NCBI RefSeq assembly: GCF_010729105.1
Contig: NZ_AP022573.1
Location: forward strand, 1,178,001-1,242,000
From: Mycobacterium saskatchewanense
GTDB taxonomy: Bacteria > Actinomycetota > Actinomycetes > Mycobacteriales > Mycobacteriaceae
Reading direction: 5' to 3'
DNA: 64,000 nt
The position numbers were made by a program, and so were the translations under genes. Under the pieces are notes generated by a model. It was not told the DNA's origin. It did no database searches and saw only the letters and a list, made by a program, of their open reading frames with translations. How positions within the stretch are numbered: position 1 is the stretch's first letter; the number at the start of each line of letters is the position of its first letter. Positions 43,686 to 53,724 of the stretch are shown here, one piece after another.

Positions 43686-44354
43686 ATGGCCGGTCCGCAC
43701 CCGCCGAACGACGCTGTCGGCAGCTCCGGACATCAACCCCCCGGGGAGACCCGTCCACTCGAGTATCCCCCCGACCCCGGCGCCCCGCCCTTCAATCCCG
43801 CCGGCGGCGACCCGGGACCCCCACCGGCCAATTATCCCGGTCAGGCGCCGGTGCCGTACCCGGTACGGCGATCCAAGCGGCGGTTGGTCATCGGCATCGC
43901 GCTGGCCCTCGCGGTGGTGGCGGCGCTGACGATGGCGATCGTGTACGGGGTCCGCACCAACGGGGCCGGCACCGGCGGCGCGTTCTCCGAAGGGGCGACC
44001 AAATCCGCGATCCAGGGCTACCTGACGGCGCTCGAGCGTCGCGACGTAGACGAGATCGTCCGTAACGCCCTGTGCGGCATGTACGACGGCGTCCGAGACA
44101 AGCGCTCCGACCAGGCCTTGGCGCGCCTGAGCAGCGACGCGTTCCGCAAGCAGTTCTCCGAGGTCGACGTGACCTCGATCGACAAGATCGTGTACCTGTC
44201 GCAGTACCAGGCGCAGGCGCTGTTCACCATGCGCGTCAGGCCGGCCACGGGCGGACCGACGCGCGATCAGGTTCAGGGCATCGCGCAGATGCTGTTTCAG
44301 CGCGGCCAGATCACGGTGTGCTCTTACGTGCTGCGCACCGGCGGAACGTACTAG
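43686..44354 (+). CDS. Pro-rich single-pass membrane protein (Rv2203 homologue)
   Basis: A 222-residue protein. The cytoplasmic N-terminus (1-65) is rich in Pro and Gly and ends in a basic patch, followed by one membrane helix (LVIGIALALAVVAALTMAIVYG). The extracytoplasmic domain (about 95-222) resembles the small alpha-beta domains of mycobacterial Rv2203-type proteins, with IQGYLTALERRDVDEIVRNALCG and a final cysteine near the C-terminus that could pair with it. AGGAG precedes the ATG. Function is unknown. Confidence 0.82.
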   Translation: MAGPHPPNDAVGSSGHQPPGETRPLEYPPDPGAPPFNPAGGDPGPPPANYPGQAPVPYPVRRSKRRLVIGIALALAVVAALTMAIVYGVRTNGAGTGGAFSEGATKSAIQGYLTALERRDVDEIVRNALCGMYDGVRDKRSDQALARLSSDAFRKQFSEVDVTSIDKIVYLSQYQAQALFTMRVRPATGGPTRDQVQGIAQMLFQRGQITVCSYVLRTGGTY

Positions 44355-44370
44355 CGGGACCCCTACCGGG

Positions 44371-44727
44371 TCAGTTGAACGAGTCGCCGCAGGCGCAGGA
44401 GCCCGTGGCGTTGGGGTTGTCGATCGTGAAGCCCTGCTTCTCGATGGTGTCGACGAAGTCGATGGAGGCGCCCTCAACGTACGGCGCGCTCATCCGGTCC
44501 ACCGTCAGGGTCACACCGCCGAACTCCGCTGTCAGATCGCCGTCCAGCGCCCGGTCGTCGAAGAAGAGGTTGTAGCGCAGCCCGGCGCACCCGCCCGGCT
44601 GGACCGCGATGCGCAGCGCCAGGTCGTCGCGCCCCTCCTGGTCGAGCAGGGACTTCGCCTTGGAGGCGGCGGCCTCGGTCAGGATCACGCCGTGGGTCTT
44701 GGCGGTCGACTCGTTTTGCACCGTCAT
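44371..44727 (-). CDS. erpA: ErpA/SufA-type iron-sulphur cluster carrier (Rv2204c homologue)
   Basis: A 118-residue A-type carrier (HesB/IscA family), same length as Rv2204c. The three cluster cysteines are in GGCAGLRY and in the C-terminal CACGDSFN. Such proteins deliver [4Fe-4S] or [2Fe-2S] clusters to apo-enzymes. LipA, QcrA and other iron-sulphur proteins encoded nearby are natural clients, though that link is inferred. TAGGAG precedes the ATG. The symbol follows usual naming for this actinobacterial family. Confidence 0.92.
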   Translation of the reverse strand: MTVQNESTAKTHGVILTEAAASKAKSLLDQEGRDDLALRIAVQPGGCAGLRYNLFFDDRALDGDLTAEFGGVTLTVDRMSAPYVEGASIDFVDTIEKQGFTIDNPNATGSCACGDSFN

Positions 44728-44796
44728 TGCTTCTCCTACATGCCTAATTGTTTGGTGGGTCTCCGCGGGTGCGCAATCAGGGCAGAACCCACATCC

Positions 44797-45873
44797 TCAA
44801 CGGTACCTTGCAGGACCGCTATTCCCGAGCCTCGCGGCCACCTGTGACGCCAATCCCATGAGCTGATTGGCCGCGTCGGCCTGCGCCAACCGCACGGATC
44901 CGGCGTAGTCGGCGATCGACAGGGCCGACATGATGCCCGACGAGCGCACCACCGAGTTCTCCAGCCCGACCTGGCCGGCCAGCACGATCACCGGGATTCC
45001 CAGCGGCGTGGCGGCGCCGACGAGCGAGCCGACCACCTTTCCGTGCAGGGACTGCTCGTCGAACCGGCCCTCGCCGGTGAGGATCATGTCGGCGGTCTCG
45101 AGGTCGTCGGCCAGGTGCGTGTGCTCGGCGATGATCGCCGCGCCGGACTCGCAGCGGCCGCCGAGCGCGAGCAGTCCCGCGCCGATGCCGCCCGCGGCGG
45201 CCGCCCCGGGCTCCGAGCTGACGTCGCGTCCGGCGAAGGCCTCCAATTCGAGCGCCCACGCCTCCAGCCGGACCTCCATGGCCGCGACCGCGGCCGTGTC
45301 CGCGCCCTTCTGCGGCCCGAACACCCTGGCCGCGCCCCACGGCCCGACCAGCGGGTATTCGGTGTCCGAGGCGGCGATCAGGTCGACGTCGGCCAGCTTT
45401 TCGCGGGCCGCGGCGAGGCCGCCGAGTTCGGTGATCATGCCCTGGCCGCCGTCACTGCACGCGCTGCCGCCGAGGCCGACCACGATCCGTCTGGCCCCGA
45501 TGCGCAGCGCCTCGGCGATGAGCTGCCCGACGCCCCTGCTGTGGGCCGCCAGCGCGGTTTCCGCGGTGGGCGGACCGTCCAGCAGGGCCAGTCCGCACGC
45601 CTGCGCACACTCCAGGTAGGCCGTCATGGAAGCGTGGTCGTACACCCACTCGGCGGTCACCGCGTCGTCGAGCGGCCCGGATACCCGCAACCGCCGCTTC
45701 CCCCCTAGCCGCTCGGCCAGCACCTCGACGAAGCCGGGGCCCCCGTCGGACTGCGGGGCGACGATGAACCTATCGGCCGGGCGGGAGCGGGTCCACCCGG
45801 TGGCGATGGCGGCGGCGGCCTCCACGGCCGACAGGGTGTCGCCGTAGCAATCGGGGGCCACCAACACCAACAT
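44797..45873 (-). CDS. Glycerate kinase (Rv2205c homologue)
   Basis: A 358-residue GlxK-family kinase that phosphorylates D-glycerate. The start region is [20 protein letters not shown], and the family blocks [36 protein letters not shown] and [14 protein letters not shown] are all present. ATG 45873 gives the M. tuberculosis length; starts at 45924-45939 would add up to 22 residues, and none has a clear ribosome binding site. It is divergent from a DUF3043 gene. Confidence 0.9.
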   Translation of the reverse strand: MLVLVAPDCYGDTLSAVEAAAAIATGWTRSRPADRFIVAPQSDGGPGFVEVLAERLGGKRRLRVSGPLDDAVTAEWVYDHASMTAYLECAQACGLALLDGPPTAETALAAHSRGVGQLIAEALRIGARRIVVGLGGSACSDGGQGMITELGGLAAAREKLADVDLIAASDTEYPLVGPWGAARVFGPQKGADTAAVAAMEVRLEAWALELEAFAGRDVSSEPGAAAAGGIGAGLLALGGRCESGAAIIAEHTHLADDLETADMILTGEGRFDEQSLHGKVVGSLVGAATPLGIPVIVLAGQVGLENSVVRSSGIMSALSIADYAGSVRLAQADAANQLMGLASQVAARLGNSGPARYR

Positions 45874-46054
45874 GGCCGGTAACTGGAGGCGGCCGGGCGC
45901 GGGGCCGACGTCATCCGGGGCCATGGTGCCATTCATCACAGGTAGCCGTTCATTAGAGATAAGGGTAGGGCCAACGAGTCGGCTGGCGCATGCCTAATAG
46001 ATACGCAGTCGAGACAATTTCGGTACCGAACAACTGCACAGTAACCTGGCGACT

Positions 46055-46735
46055 GTGAAGCTGATGGGCCGCAAGAAGGGCCAGGAAGAAGACGCCGAGG
46101 CTGCGGGCGCCGCCCAGGGCGTGGCCGACGCCGCCGGTTCGCCGGACGCCGCACTTGGCGGCTCGCGCAGGACCGGACCGAAGGGGCGGCCGACGCCCAA
46201 GCGAAACGACATCCGGCGTAAGCCGGTCGCGCCCGCGCCGATGACCTCCGCCGAGGCGCGGGCCCGCCGCAAGGCGCTGTCCGGCCCCAAGCTCAGCCGC
46301 GCGGAGCGCAGGGCCGACCGCACCGCCAGCCGCGCCCGCATGACCGAGCGGCGCGAGCGGATGATGGCCGGCGAAGAGGCCTACCTGCTGCCGCGCGATC
46401 AGGGGCCCGTGCGGCGCTATGCGCGCGACATCGTCGACTCCCGGCGCAACGCCCTCGGGTTGTTCATGCCGTCGACGCTCGCGCTGCTGTTCGTCATGTT
46501 CGCCCTCCCGCAGCTGCAGCTCTACGTCTCCCCGGCGATGCTGGTGCTCATGGCCGTGATGGGTGCCGACGGGCTCATCCTGGGCCGCAAGGTGAGCAGG
46601 ATGGTCGACGAGAAGTTCCCCGACAACACCGAAAGCCGTTGGAAGCTAGGTCTTTACGCCGCCGGGCGCGCTTCGCAGATGCGGCGGATGCGCGCGCCCA
46701 AGCCCCAGGTGGAGCGCGGCAGCCGTGTCGACTGA
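46055..46735 (+). CDS. DUF3043 membrane protein (Rv2206 homologue)
   Basis: A 226-residue protein. The first 115 residues are highly charged, with Lys/Arg clusters (RRKALSGPKLSRAERRADR), then YLLPRDQGPVRRYARDIVDSRR, the DUF3043 signature. Two adjacent membrane helices follow (LGLFMPSTLALLFVMFAL and LYVSPAMLVLMAVMGADGLI) and a basic tail. The family is actinobacterial and of unknown function. cobU begins 6 bp after its stop, so it probably leads the cobUTS operon. Confidence 0.87.
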   Translation: MKLMGRKKGQEEDAEAAGAAQGVADAAGSPDAALGGSRRTGPKGRPTPKRNDIRRKPVAPAPMTSAEARARRKALSGPKLSRAERRADRTASRARMTERRERMMAGEEAYLLPRDQGPVRRYARDIVDSRRNALGLFMPSTLALLFVMFALPQLQLYVSPAMLVLMAVMGADGLILGRKVSRMVDEKFPDNTESRWKLGLYAAGRASQMRRMRAPKPQVERGSRVD

Positions 46736-46740
46736 CCGGC

Positions 46741-47298
46741 GTGCCGGCGCCTTCTGACCCGGTGCGCACGCTGGTGCTCGGCGGAATCAGGTCGGGCAAA
46801 TCCCGGTGGGCGGAGGGCGCCATCGCCCGGTCGGTGCCGCCGGACGGGCCGGTGCGCTACCTGGCCCCCGGTCCGGCCGTGGGCGACGACGCGGCCTGGG
46901 CGCGGCGGGTCGAGACACACCGCGGCCGCCGGCCCACACACTGGTCCACGGTCGAGACCGCCGACGTCGCTGGGCAGTTGCGCGACGCCCGGAAGCTCCC
47001 GACGCTCGTCGACGACCTGGGCGGGTGGCTGACCTGCGCGCTGGACCGCGACAACGCGTGGGCGGGCGGTTCCGTCGCCGGGCCGGTCGACGATTTGCTG
47101 TCTGCCGTCGACGCTTACGCGGCGGCGCTCGTGCTGGTCAGCCCGGAGGTGGGCCTGACCGTCGTGCCCGCGACCGAGTCGGGACGCCGGTTCGCCGACG
47201 AGCTGGGCAGCCTCAACCAGCGCATGGCCGCGCTGTGCGACGAGGTGGTGCTGGTGGTCGCCGGGCAGGCGCTGCCGATCAAGCGGGCGGGCGGCTGA
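46741..47298 (+). CDS. cobU: Adenosylcobinamide kinase / guanylyltransferase CobU
   Basis: A 185-residue bifunctional enzyme that phosphorylates adenosylcobinamide and transfers GMP to it during nucleotide-loop assembly of cobalamin. The P-loop is [16 protein letters not shown] near the N-terminus. [21 protein letters not shown] carries the histidine and Arg-Pro-x-x-W block of the CobU family, and NEV-like residues follow in [24 protein letters not shown]. In M. tuberculosis cobU lies elsewhere (Rv0254c); here it forms a tight cobU-cobT-cobS operon (TGATG junction to cobT). Confidence 0.9.
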   Translation: MPAPSDPVRTLVLGGIRSGKSRWAEGAIARSVPPDGPVRYLAPGPAVGDDAAWARRVETHRGRRPTHWSTVETADVAGQLRDARKLPTLVDDLGGWLTCALDRDNAWAGGSVAGPVDDLLSAVDAYAAALVLVSPEVGLTVVPATESGRRFADELGSLNQRMAALCDEVVLVVAGQALPIKRAGG

Positions 47299-48344
47299 TG
47301 GACTTCCCACCGGTGTCACCGCCGGACGAGGGGACCGCCGCGGCCGCCCGCGCGCGACAGGACACGCTGACCAAGCCCCGCGGCGCCCTCGGCCGGCTGG
47401 AGGACCTGTCGGTGTGGGTCGCGGCGTGCCAGGGACATTGTCCGCCAAGGCAATTCGAACGCGCCCGGGTGGTGGTGTTCGCCGGTGACCACGGCGTTGC
47501 GCGGTCCGGGGTCTCGGCCTATCCGGCCGAGGTGACCGCCCAGATGGTCGCCAACATCGACGCCGGCGGCGCCGCGATCAACGTGTTGGCCGGCATCGCC
47601 GGCGCGACGGTGCGGATCGCGGATCTCGCGGTCGACTCCGACCCACTGTCGCCGCAGATCGGCGCCCACAAGGTGCGGCGCGGCAGCGGCGACATCACGG
47701 CGCACGACGCGCTCACCGACGAGGAGACCGCCGCCGCGATCGCGGCCGGCCGGGCGATCGCCGACGACGAGGTGGATTCGGGCGCCGACCTGCTCATCGC
47801 CGGCGACATGGGGATCGGGAACACCACCGCGGCGGCGGTGCTGGTGGCCGCGCTGACCAACGCCGAGCCCGTCGCGGTCGTCGGTTTCGGCACCGGGATC
47901 GACGACGCGGGCTGGGCGCGCAAGACGGCCGCGATCCGGGACGCGCTGTTCCGCGCGCGTCCGGTCCTGCCGGATCCCGTCGCGCTGCTGCGTTCCTGCG
48001 GCGGCGCGGACCTCGCCGCGCTGGCGGGGTTCTGCGCCCAGGCGGCGGTGCGGCGCACCCCGTTGCTGCTCGACGGGTTGGCGGTGACGGCCGCCGCGCT
48101 GGTTGCGGAGCACCTGGCGCCCGGCGCCCGCCAGTGGTGGCAGGCCGGTCACCGGTCCACCGAGCCCGCACACGCACTGGCCCTGGCCGCACTCCACCTG
48201 GACCCGATCCTCGACCTGCGCATGCGCCTCGGAGAAGGAACCGGGGCCGCGCTCGCGCTGCCGGTGCTGCGCGCGGCGGTGGCCACGCTCTCGTCGATGG
48301 CGACGTTCACGGGCGCCGGCGTCTCCGGCCCGTCGGCGTCGTGA
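47298..48344 (+). CDS. cobT: Nicotinate-nucleotide-dimethylbenzimidazole phosphoribosyltransferase CobT
   Basis: A 348-residue enzyme that makes alpha-ribazole phosphate, the lower-ligand precursor of cobalamin. Typical family segments are [52 protein letters not shown] and [21 protein letters not shown], which includes the catalytic glutamate. Its ATG shares one base with the cobU stop and its own stop overlaps the cobS start (GTGA), so the three are translationally coupled. Confidence 0.95.
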   Translation: MDFPPVSPPDEGTAAAARARQDTLTKPRGALGRLEDLSVWVAACQGHCPPRQFERARVVVFAGDHGVARSGVSAYPAEVTAQMVANIDAGGAAINVLAGIAGATVRIADLAVDSDPLSPQIGAHKVRRGSGDITAHDALTDEETAAAIAAGRAIADDEVDSGADLLIAGDMGIGNTTAAAVLVAALTNAEPVAVVGFGTGIDDAGWARKTAAIRDALFRARPVLPDPVALLRSCGGADLAALAGFCAQAAVRRTPLLLDGLAVTAAALVAEHLAPGARQWWQAGHRSTEPAHALALAALHLDPILDLRMRLGEGTGAALALPVLRAAVATLSSMATFTGAGVSGPSAS

Positions 48345-49087
48345 TCCGCTCACTGGCAACGGCGTTCGCGTTCGGAACGGTCCTGCCGGTCCCGCGCGGC
48401 GGCGACGCGCCGATGGGCCGCGGCGCGATGACCGCGCTGCCGGCCGTGGGCGCCGCCCTGGGGGCGCTGGCCGCGGCCGTGACGTGGGGCGGCGGGCTGG
48501 CCTTCGGCCCGCCCAGCGCGCTGCCCGGGCTGCTGGCCGTGGCCGCCCTGCTACTTGCGACCCGCGGCCTGCACATCGACGGCGTGGCCGACACGGCCGA
48601 CGGGCTGGGTTGCTACGGCCCCCCGCCGCGTGCGCTGGCGGTGATGCGCGACGGGTCGACCGGGCCGTTCGGGGTGGCGGCCGTCGCGATGGTGATCCTG
48701 CTGCAAGGGCTTGCGTTCGCGGCGCTCGGGGCGGCGGGGCGGCCGGCGGCGATCGTCATCGCCGTGGCCGCCGGGCGCGTTGCGTCGGTGCTGGCCTGCC
48801 GCCGGTCAATCCCCTCGGCCGAGGGCAGCGCCCTGGGCGTGCGGGTGGCCGGCAGTCAACCGCTGCCCATCGCGGCGGCCTGGGTGGCGGTACTGCTCGC
48901 CTTCGCGCTGGTGGCGGGCCCGCGGCCGTGGCAGGGACCGGTCGCGGTGCTCGTGGCGCTGGGCTGCGGGGCGGGGCTGGTCGCTCATTGCGTGCACCGG
49001 TTCGGCGGCATCACCGGCGACGTGCTGGGCGCCGCGATCGAACTGACGACGACGGTGTGCGCGGTGGCGCTGGCCGCTTTTCACTGA
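48341..49087 (+). CDS. cobS: Adenosylcobinamide-GDP ribazoletransferase CobS
   Basis: A 248-residue integral membrane enzyme that joins adenosylcobinamide-GDP and alpha-ribazole in the last step of cobalamin assembly. The motif [18 protein letters not shown] holds the conserved metal-binding aspartates, and about six membrane helices are seen. GTG 48341 overlaps the cobT stop. M. tuberculosis carries a further membrane gene (Rv2209) after cobS; here a hairpin and the convergent ilvE follow at once. Confidence 0.94.
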   Translation: MIRSLATAFAFGTVLPVPRGGDAPMGRGAMTALPAVGAALGALAAAVTWGGGLAFGPPSALPGLLAVAALLLATRGLHIDGVADTADGLGCYGPPPRALAVMRDGSTGPFGVAAVAMVILLQGLAFAALGAAGRPAAIVIAVAAGRVASVLACRRSIPSAEGSALGVRVAGSQPLPIAAAWVAVLLAFALVAGPRPWQGPVAVLVALGCGAGLVAHCVHRFGGITGDVLGAAIELTTTVCAVALAAFH

Positions 49088-49088
49088 C

Positions 49089-49144
49089 GAGCAGACGCAA
49101 AAGCCCCCGACACGCCGCGCACGAGGGGGCTTTTGCGTCTGCTC
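49089..49144. terminator. Bidirectional hairpin between cobS and ilvE (family A, copy 5)
   Basis: GAGCAGACGCAAAAGCCCCC (49089-49108) and its exact reverse complement (49125-49144) form a perfect 20-bp stem with a 16-base loop. The core CGACACGCCG is at 49108-49117. TTTTGC in the right arm and AAAA in the left give U-rich ends in either direction. The arms are nearly the same as those of the asnB-adoK hairpin at 42469-42522. Confidence 0.85.
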
Positions 49145-49151
49145 GCGCTAG

Positions 49152-50258
49152 TTAGCCAAGCCGGGCCATCCAGCCGTGGGTGTCGGCGAAGGTGCCGCGC
49201 TGGATGCCGGTGAGCGTGTCGCGCAGCGCCATCGTCACCTCACCCGGCTGGCCGTCGGCGACGGTGAAGTCGCTGTCGCCGTACTTCACCCGCGACACGG
49301 GAGTGATGACCGCGGCCGTGCCGCAGGCGAACACCTCGGTGATCTCGCCGGCGGCGGCCTTCTTCTGCCATTCGTCGATGTCGATCTTGCGTTCCTCGAC
49401 GGAGAACCCGGCGTCGATGGCCAACTGCAGCAAGGAATCCCGGGTGATGCCGGGCAACAGCGAACCGGACAGCTCGGGGGTGACCAGCCGCGCGGAGCCG
49501 CCGCTGCCGAACACGAAGAAGATGTTCATCCCGCCCATCTCCTCGACGTACCGCCGTTCGACGGCGTCCAGCCACACCACCTGGTCGCACCCGTTGTCCG
49601 CGGCCTCGGCCTGAGCCAGCAGCGAGGCGGCGTAATTGCCGCCAAACTTGGCCGCGCCCGTGCCGCCGGGGCTCGCCCGCACGTAGTCCGTCGAGACCCA
49701 CACGGTCACCGGGCTGACGCCGCCCTTGAAATACGCCCCAGCCGGCGAGGCGATCAGCAGGTAGCGGTACTGCTTGGACGGACGCACCCCCAACCCCGGC
49801 TCGGTGGCGATCATGAACGGCCGCAGGTAGAGCGCCTCCTCCCCGCCGACCGCGGGCACCCAGGCGCTGTCCACCGCGACCAGCTGGCACAGCGACCCCA
49901 TGAACAGCTCGTCGGGCAGCTCGGGCATGGCGAGCCGCCGCGCCGACCCCCGCATCCGGGCCGCGTTGGCCTCGGCGCGAAACGACACGATCGAACCGTC
50001 GGCCCAGCGGTAGGCCTTCAGCCCCTCGAAGACCTCCTGCGCGTAGTGCAGGACGATGGCCGACGGATCCAGCTCGATCGGACCGTACGGAATCACCCGC
50101 GCGTTGTGCCAGCCCCGGCCCTCCGCGTAGTCGATCGACACCATGTGGTCGGTGAAATATTTCCCGAAACCCGGCTCAGCCAGGATGGATTCGCGCTCGG
50201 CGTCCGTCGCGGGATGGGCCGAGCGCGACACCGTGAACTCGAGGGAGCCGCTGGTCAT
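49152..50258 (-). CDS. ilvE: Branched-chain amino-acid aminotransferase IlvE
   Basis: A 368-residue fold-type IV PLP enzyme, identical in length to M. tuberculosis IlvE, catalysing the last step of Leu, Ile and Val synthesis. Conserved segments are [14 protein letters not shown], the PLP-lysine in [16 protein letters not shown], and [11 protein letters not shown]. The N-terminus reads [16 protein letters not shown] 50264 two codons earlier is equally possible. It follows gcvT after about 20 bp on the same strand. Confidence 0.96.
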   Translation of the reverse strand: MTSGSLEFTVSRSAHPATDAERESILAEPGFGKYFTDHMVSIDYAEGRGWHNARVIPYGPIELDPSAIVLHYAQEVFEGLKAYRWADGSIVSFRAEANAARMRGSARRLAMPELPDELFMGSLCQLVAVDSAWVPAVGGEEALYLRPFMIATEPGLGVRPSKQYRYLLIASPAGAYFKGGVSPVTVWVSTDYVRASPGGTGAAKFGGNYAASLLAQAEAADNGCDQVVWLDAVERRYVEEMGGMNIFFVFGSGGSARLVTPELSGSLLPGITRDSLLQLAIDAGFSVEERKIDIDEWQKKAAAGEITEVFACGTAAVITPVSRVKYGDSDFTVADGQPGEVTMALRDTLTGIQRGTFADTHGWMARLG

Positions 50259-50281
50259 GGGCATGATTCTATATGCGTCTG

Positions 50282-51379
50282 CTACCGGGTTTTGGTGTCG
50301 ACGAACGGCGGGCGCACCACTTCGCACTCGACGGCCCGGCCGCGGACGTCGACGGTGACGCGCTGACCGTCGTCGACGCCGGCGTCGGTGTCGATCAACG
50401 CCAGCCCGATCCCGACCTGCAGCGTCGGCGAAAACGTGCCGGACGTGGTGACCCCGACCGGCGTGTCCCCGGCGAGCACGGTCAGACCGGGCCGCAGCAC
50501 GCCGCGGCCGACCATCCGCAGGCCGCGCAGCAGCCGCCGCGGACCCGCGGCCTTCTCGGCCAGCAGCGCGTCCCGGCCGAAGAACGCGTCCTTCTTCCAG
50601 CCGATCGCCCAGCCGCAGCGGGCCTGCAGCGGCGAGATGTCGAGCGAAAGTTCGTGCCCGTGCAACGGGTAACCCATCTCGGTGCGCAGGGTGTCGCGCG
50701 CGCCCAGGCCGGCCGGCTCGCCGCCGGCGGCGCTCACCGCCGCGGCGAGCGCGTCGAACACGACACCCGCGGAGTCCCACGGCGGGAGCAGCTCGTAGCC
50801 GTGCTCGCCCGTGTATCCGGTGCGGCACACCCGCACCGGGACACCCGCGTAGGAGGCGTCGACGTAGGCCATGTAGTCCATGTCGGCGGGCAGGCCGAGC
50901 TCGGTGAGCACGCCCGGCGACCGCGGCCCCTGGACGGCCAGGACCGCGTAGGAGCGGTGCTGGTTGGTGACGGTCACGCCCGCCGGGGCGGCGGCCCGCA
51001 GCGCCTCGACCACCGCGGCGGTGTTGGCGGCGTTGGGCACCAGGAAGATCTCGTCGTCGTCGACGTAGTAGGCGATCAGGTCGTCGATCACGCCCCCGGA
51101 GTCATTGCAGCACAACGTGTATTGCGCCTTGCCGGGCCCGATGCGGCCGAGGTCGTTGGTGAGCGCGGAGTTGACGAAGCCGGCGGCGCCCGGTCCGCGG
51201 ACCAACGCCTTGCCGAGGTGACTGACGTCGAACAGGCCGACGGCGTTGCGGGTCGCGTTGTGCTCGCTGACGGTGCCGGCGTAGGACACCGGCATCAGCC
51301 AGCCGCCGAATTCGGCGAAGGCGGCGCCCAGGTCGCGGTGGCGATCTTCCAGGGGTCCGTGCTGCAGCTCGTCGGTCAC
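50282..51379 (-). CDS. gcvT: Glycine cleavage system aminomethyltransferase GcvT
   Basis: A 365-residue T-protein of the glycine cleavage system, moving the aminomethyl carbon from lipoyl-GcvH to tetrahydrofolate. Markers are [38 protein letters not shown] with the conserved catalytic Asp, and [16 protein letters not shown]. Its lipoyl partner links it to lipB/lipA at the end of the window. It is divergent from the cyclase remnant, with about 40 bp between the starts. Confidence 0.95.
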   Translation of the reverse strand: MTDELQHGPLEDRHRDLGAAFAEFGGWLMPVSYAGTVSEHNATRNAVGLFDVSHLGKALVRGPGAAGFVNSALTNDLGRIGPGKAQYTLCCNDSGGVIDDLIAYYVDDDEIFLVPNAANTAAVVEALRAAAPAGVTVTNQHRSYAVLAVQGPRSPGVLTELGLPADMDYMAYVDASYAGVPVRVCRTGYTGEHGYELLPPWDSAGVVFDALAAAVSAAGGEPAGLGARDTLRTEMGYPLHGHELSLDISPLQARCGWAIGWKKDAFFGRDALLAEKAAGPRRLLRGLRMVGRGVLRPGLTVLAGDTPVGVTTSGTFSPTLQVGIGLALIDTDAGVDDGQRVTVDVRGRAVECEVVRPPFVDTKTR

Positions 51380-51420
51380 GACGATTCACCCTAATCGCCC
51401 ATGCCGGCACACTTGGGCGG

Positions 51421-52160
51421 GTGGCCGATTCCCCGGACTTCGCGGCGCTGGCGGCCGCCGGGATCGCCGATCCGCGCGAGCGCACCGACCTGATCAAGTG
51501 CCTGGCCGGGCTCGGGTTCACGGTCGCCGAGATGGTCGAGGCCGAACGCCGCGGCCGGCTCTTCGGCCTGGCCGGTGACGTGCTGCAGTGGTCGGGCGCC
51601 CCGATCTACACGCTGCAGACCGCGGCCGAGCGGCTCGGCCTGTCGGCTGCCGACGTGGCACACGCGTGGGGGCTGCCCGGCCTGACCGTCGCCGGACCGG
51701 ACGTTCCCGCGCTGAGCCAGGCCGACGTCGACGCCCTGTCGACGTGGGTCGCGCTCAAGGGCATCGTCGGCGAGGACGGCGCGTTCGGCCTGCTGCGAGT
51801 GCTCGGCGACGAGGTGATGTGGGTGAGTGCGTCGCCCCCAGCGGCTCGCCCGGGCGGCGATCGACCTCGTCGAACATCCGCGGGCCCGGGAGGCGGGCCT
51901 GCAGGTGCGCGCCGGTCTCGCGTTCGGCACCGTCCTGACCATCAACGGGGACTACTTCGGCACCCCCGTCATCCTGGCCACGCGTTTGGTGGCGGCCGCG
52001 GCGCCCGGCCAGGTCCTGGCCTCGTCGCAGTTGCACGAGGAATTGCCGGCCTGGCCCGTAGTGGCCCATGGGCCGTTGAGCCTCAAAGGTTTTGACGCCC
52101 CCGTGCCCGCCTTCGAGCTGCGGGCCCGGGACGCGCCGAGCCGAGCGGCGCCCGCGGTGA
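51421..52160 (+). pseudogene. Class III adenylate cyclase (Rv2212 homologue), internally deleted and frameshifted
   Basis: The N-terminal regulatory part is intact (LIKCLAGLGFTVAEMVEAERRG, then LSQADVDALSTWVALKGI). At LRVLGDE it joins straight to VMWVSASP, which belongs just after the K-x-I-G-D/E strand of the cyclase domain, so the metal-binding FADL region and substrate lysine (roughly 130 residues) are missing. A C5 run at 51835-51839 then causes a +1 shift; dropping one C restores [26 protein letters not shown]. In the 3' part the catalytic Asn of the NLAAR motif is Ile (VILATR). No stop is left in that frame, so it continues into pepB. It cannot make cAMP. Confidence 0.85.
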
Positions 52161-52174
52161 CTAGGGTGTTTTCC

Positions 52175-53716
52175 GTGTCCACCGAACCGGGTTATCAGTC
52201 TCCTGCCGTCACCGTCGCGACATCGCTGCCCAAGCGGGGCGTGGGTTCCGCCGTCCTGATCGTGCCGGTCGTCTCGACCGGCGACGACGAGCGCCCCGGC
52301 GCCGCCGTGGCGTCGGCCGGACCGTTCCTCTCCGCCGACGCGATCGCCGAGATCGAGGCCGGGCTGCGGGCGCTGGACGCCACGGGCGGCAGCGAACAGG
52401 TGCACCGCCTGGTGGTGCCGTCGCTGCCGGTGGCCAGCGTGCTGGCCGTCGGCCTGGGCAAGCCGAGATCGGCGTGGCCGGCCGACACCATTCGCCGGGC
52501 CGCCGGGGTCGCCGCCCGGTCGCTCGGCGGCGCCGAGGCGGTACTCACCACGCTGGCCGAGTTGCCCGGCGAGGGCGTCTGCGAGGCCGCCGTCGAGGGC
52601 CTGATCCTCGGCAGCTACCGGTTCACCGACTTCCGCAGCCCGAAGACGGCGCCGAAGGACAAGGGGCTGCGCAAGATCACCGTGCTCGCCACCGGCAGGG
52701 ATGCCAAGAAGGAGGCGGCGCACGCGGCGGCCGTCGCGACCGCGGTCGCCACCGCGCGCGACTTCGTCAACACTCCCCCCAGCCACCTGTTCCCTGCCGA
52801 GTTCGCCGCCCGGGCAAAGGCTTTGGGTGAGGCCGCCGGCCTCGAGGTGCAGGTGCTCGACGAGAAGGCGCTGCAGAGGGCGGGTTACGGCGGGGTGATC
52901 GGCGTCGGCCAGGGCTCCTCGCGGCCGCCGCGGCTGGTGCGCCTCACCCACCGGGGCGCCAAGGGCAGGCGGGGCAAGGCCAAGCGGGTCGCGCTGGTCG
53001 GCAAGGGCGTCACCTTCGACACCGGCGGCATCTCGATCAAGCCGGCGGCGGGAATGCAGCACATGACTTCCGACATGGGCGGCGCCGCCGCGGTGATCGC
53101 GACAGTCGTCCTGGCCGCGCAGCTGCAGCTGCCGATCGACGTGATCGCCACGGTGCCGATGGCCGAGAACATGCCGTCGGGCACGGCGCAGCGGCCCGGC
53201 GACGTGCTGACCCAGTACGGCGGCATCACGGTCGAGGTGCAGAACACCGACGCCGAGGGCCGGCTGATCCTGGCCGACGCGATCGTCCGCGCGTGCGAGG
53301 ACAACCCGGATTACCTGATCGAGACGTCCACCCTGACTGGCGCGCAGACGGTGGCGCTGGGCGCCCGGATCCCCGGGGTGATGGGCAGCGACGAGTTCCG
53401 CGATCGGGTCGCCGCGATCTCGCAGCGGGTCGGCGAGAACGGCTGGCCGATGCCGCTGCCCGACGAGCTCAAGGACGAGCTGAAATCGACCGTCGCCGAC
53501 CTGTCGAACATCAGCGGTCAGCGCTTCGCCGGCATGCTGGTCGCCGGGGTGTTCCTGCGCGAGTTCGTGGCCGACGGGGTGGACTGGGCACACATCGATG
53601 TGGCCGGTCCGGCGTACAACACCGGCAGCCCCTGGGGGTATTCGCCGAAGGGCGCCACCGGCGTGCCGACGCGGACCATGTTCGCCGTGATCGAGGACAT
53701 CGCCCAGAACGGCTGA
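52175..53716 (+). CDS. pepB: Leucyl aminopeptidase PepB (M17)
   Basis: A 513-residue M17 aminopeptidase, close to the 515 of M. tuberculosis. The C-terminal domain holds both metal and catalytic residues: [19 protein letters not shown] (Lys and Asp), [17 protein letters not shown] with the catalytic Arg, and the signature [13 protein letters not shown]. It forms two-metal hexamers that trim N-terminal residues. GTG 52175 opens [17 protein letters not shown]. The frame is open upstream into the cyclase remnant, so a fused 629-residue protein from GTG 51827 is possible in principle. Confidence 0.94.
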   Translation: MSTEPGYQSPAVTVATSLPKRGVGSAVLIVPVVSTGDDERPGAAVASAGPFLSADAIAEIEAGLRALDATGGSEQVHRLVVPSLPVASVLAVGLGKPRSAWPADTIRRAAGVAARSLGGAEAVLTTLAELPGEGVCEAAVEGLILGSYRFTDFRSPKTAPKDKGLRKITVLATGRDAKKEAAHAAAVATAVATARDFVNTPPSHLFPAEFAARAKALGEAAGLEVQVLDEKALQRAGYGGVIGVGQGSSRPPRLVRLTHRGAKGRRGKAKRVALVGKGVTFDTGGISIKPAAGMQHMTSDMGGAAAVIATVVLAAQLQLPIDVIATVPMAENMPSGTAQRPGDVLTQYGGITVEVQNTDAEGRLILADAIVRACEDNPDYLIETSTLTGAQTVALGARIPGVMGSDEFRDRVAAISQRVGENGWPMPLPDELKDELKSTVADLSNISGQRFAGMLVAGVFLREFVADGVDWAHIDVAGPAYNTGSPWGYSPKGATGVPTRTMFAVIEDIAQNG

Positions 53717-53724
53717 GGCCGGCG

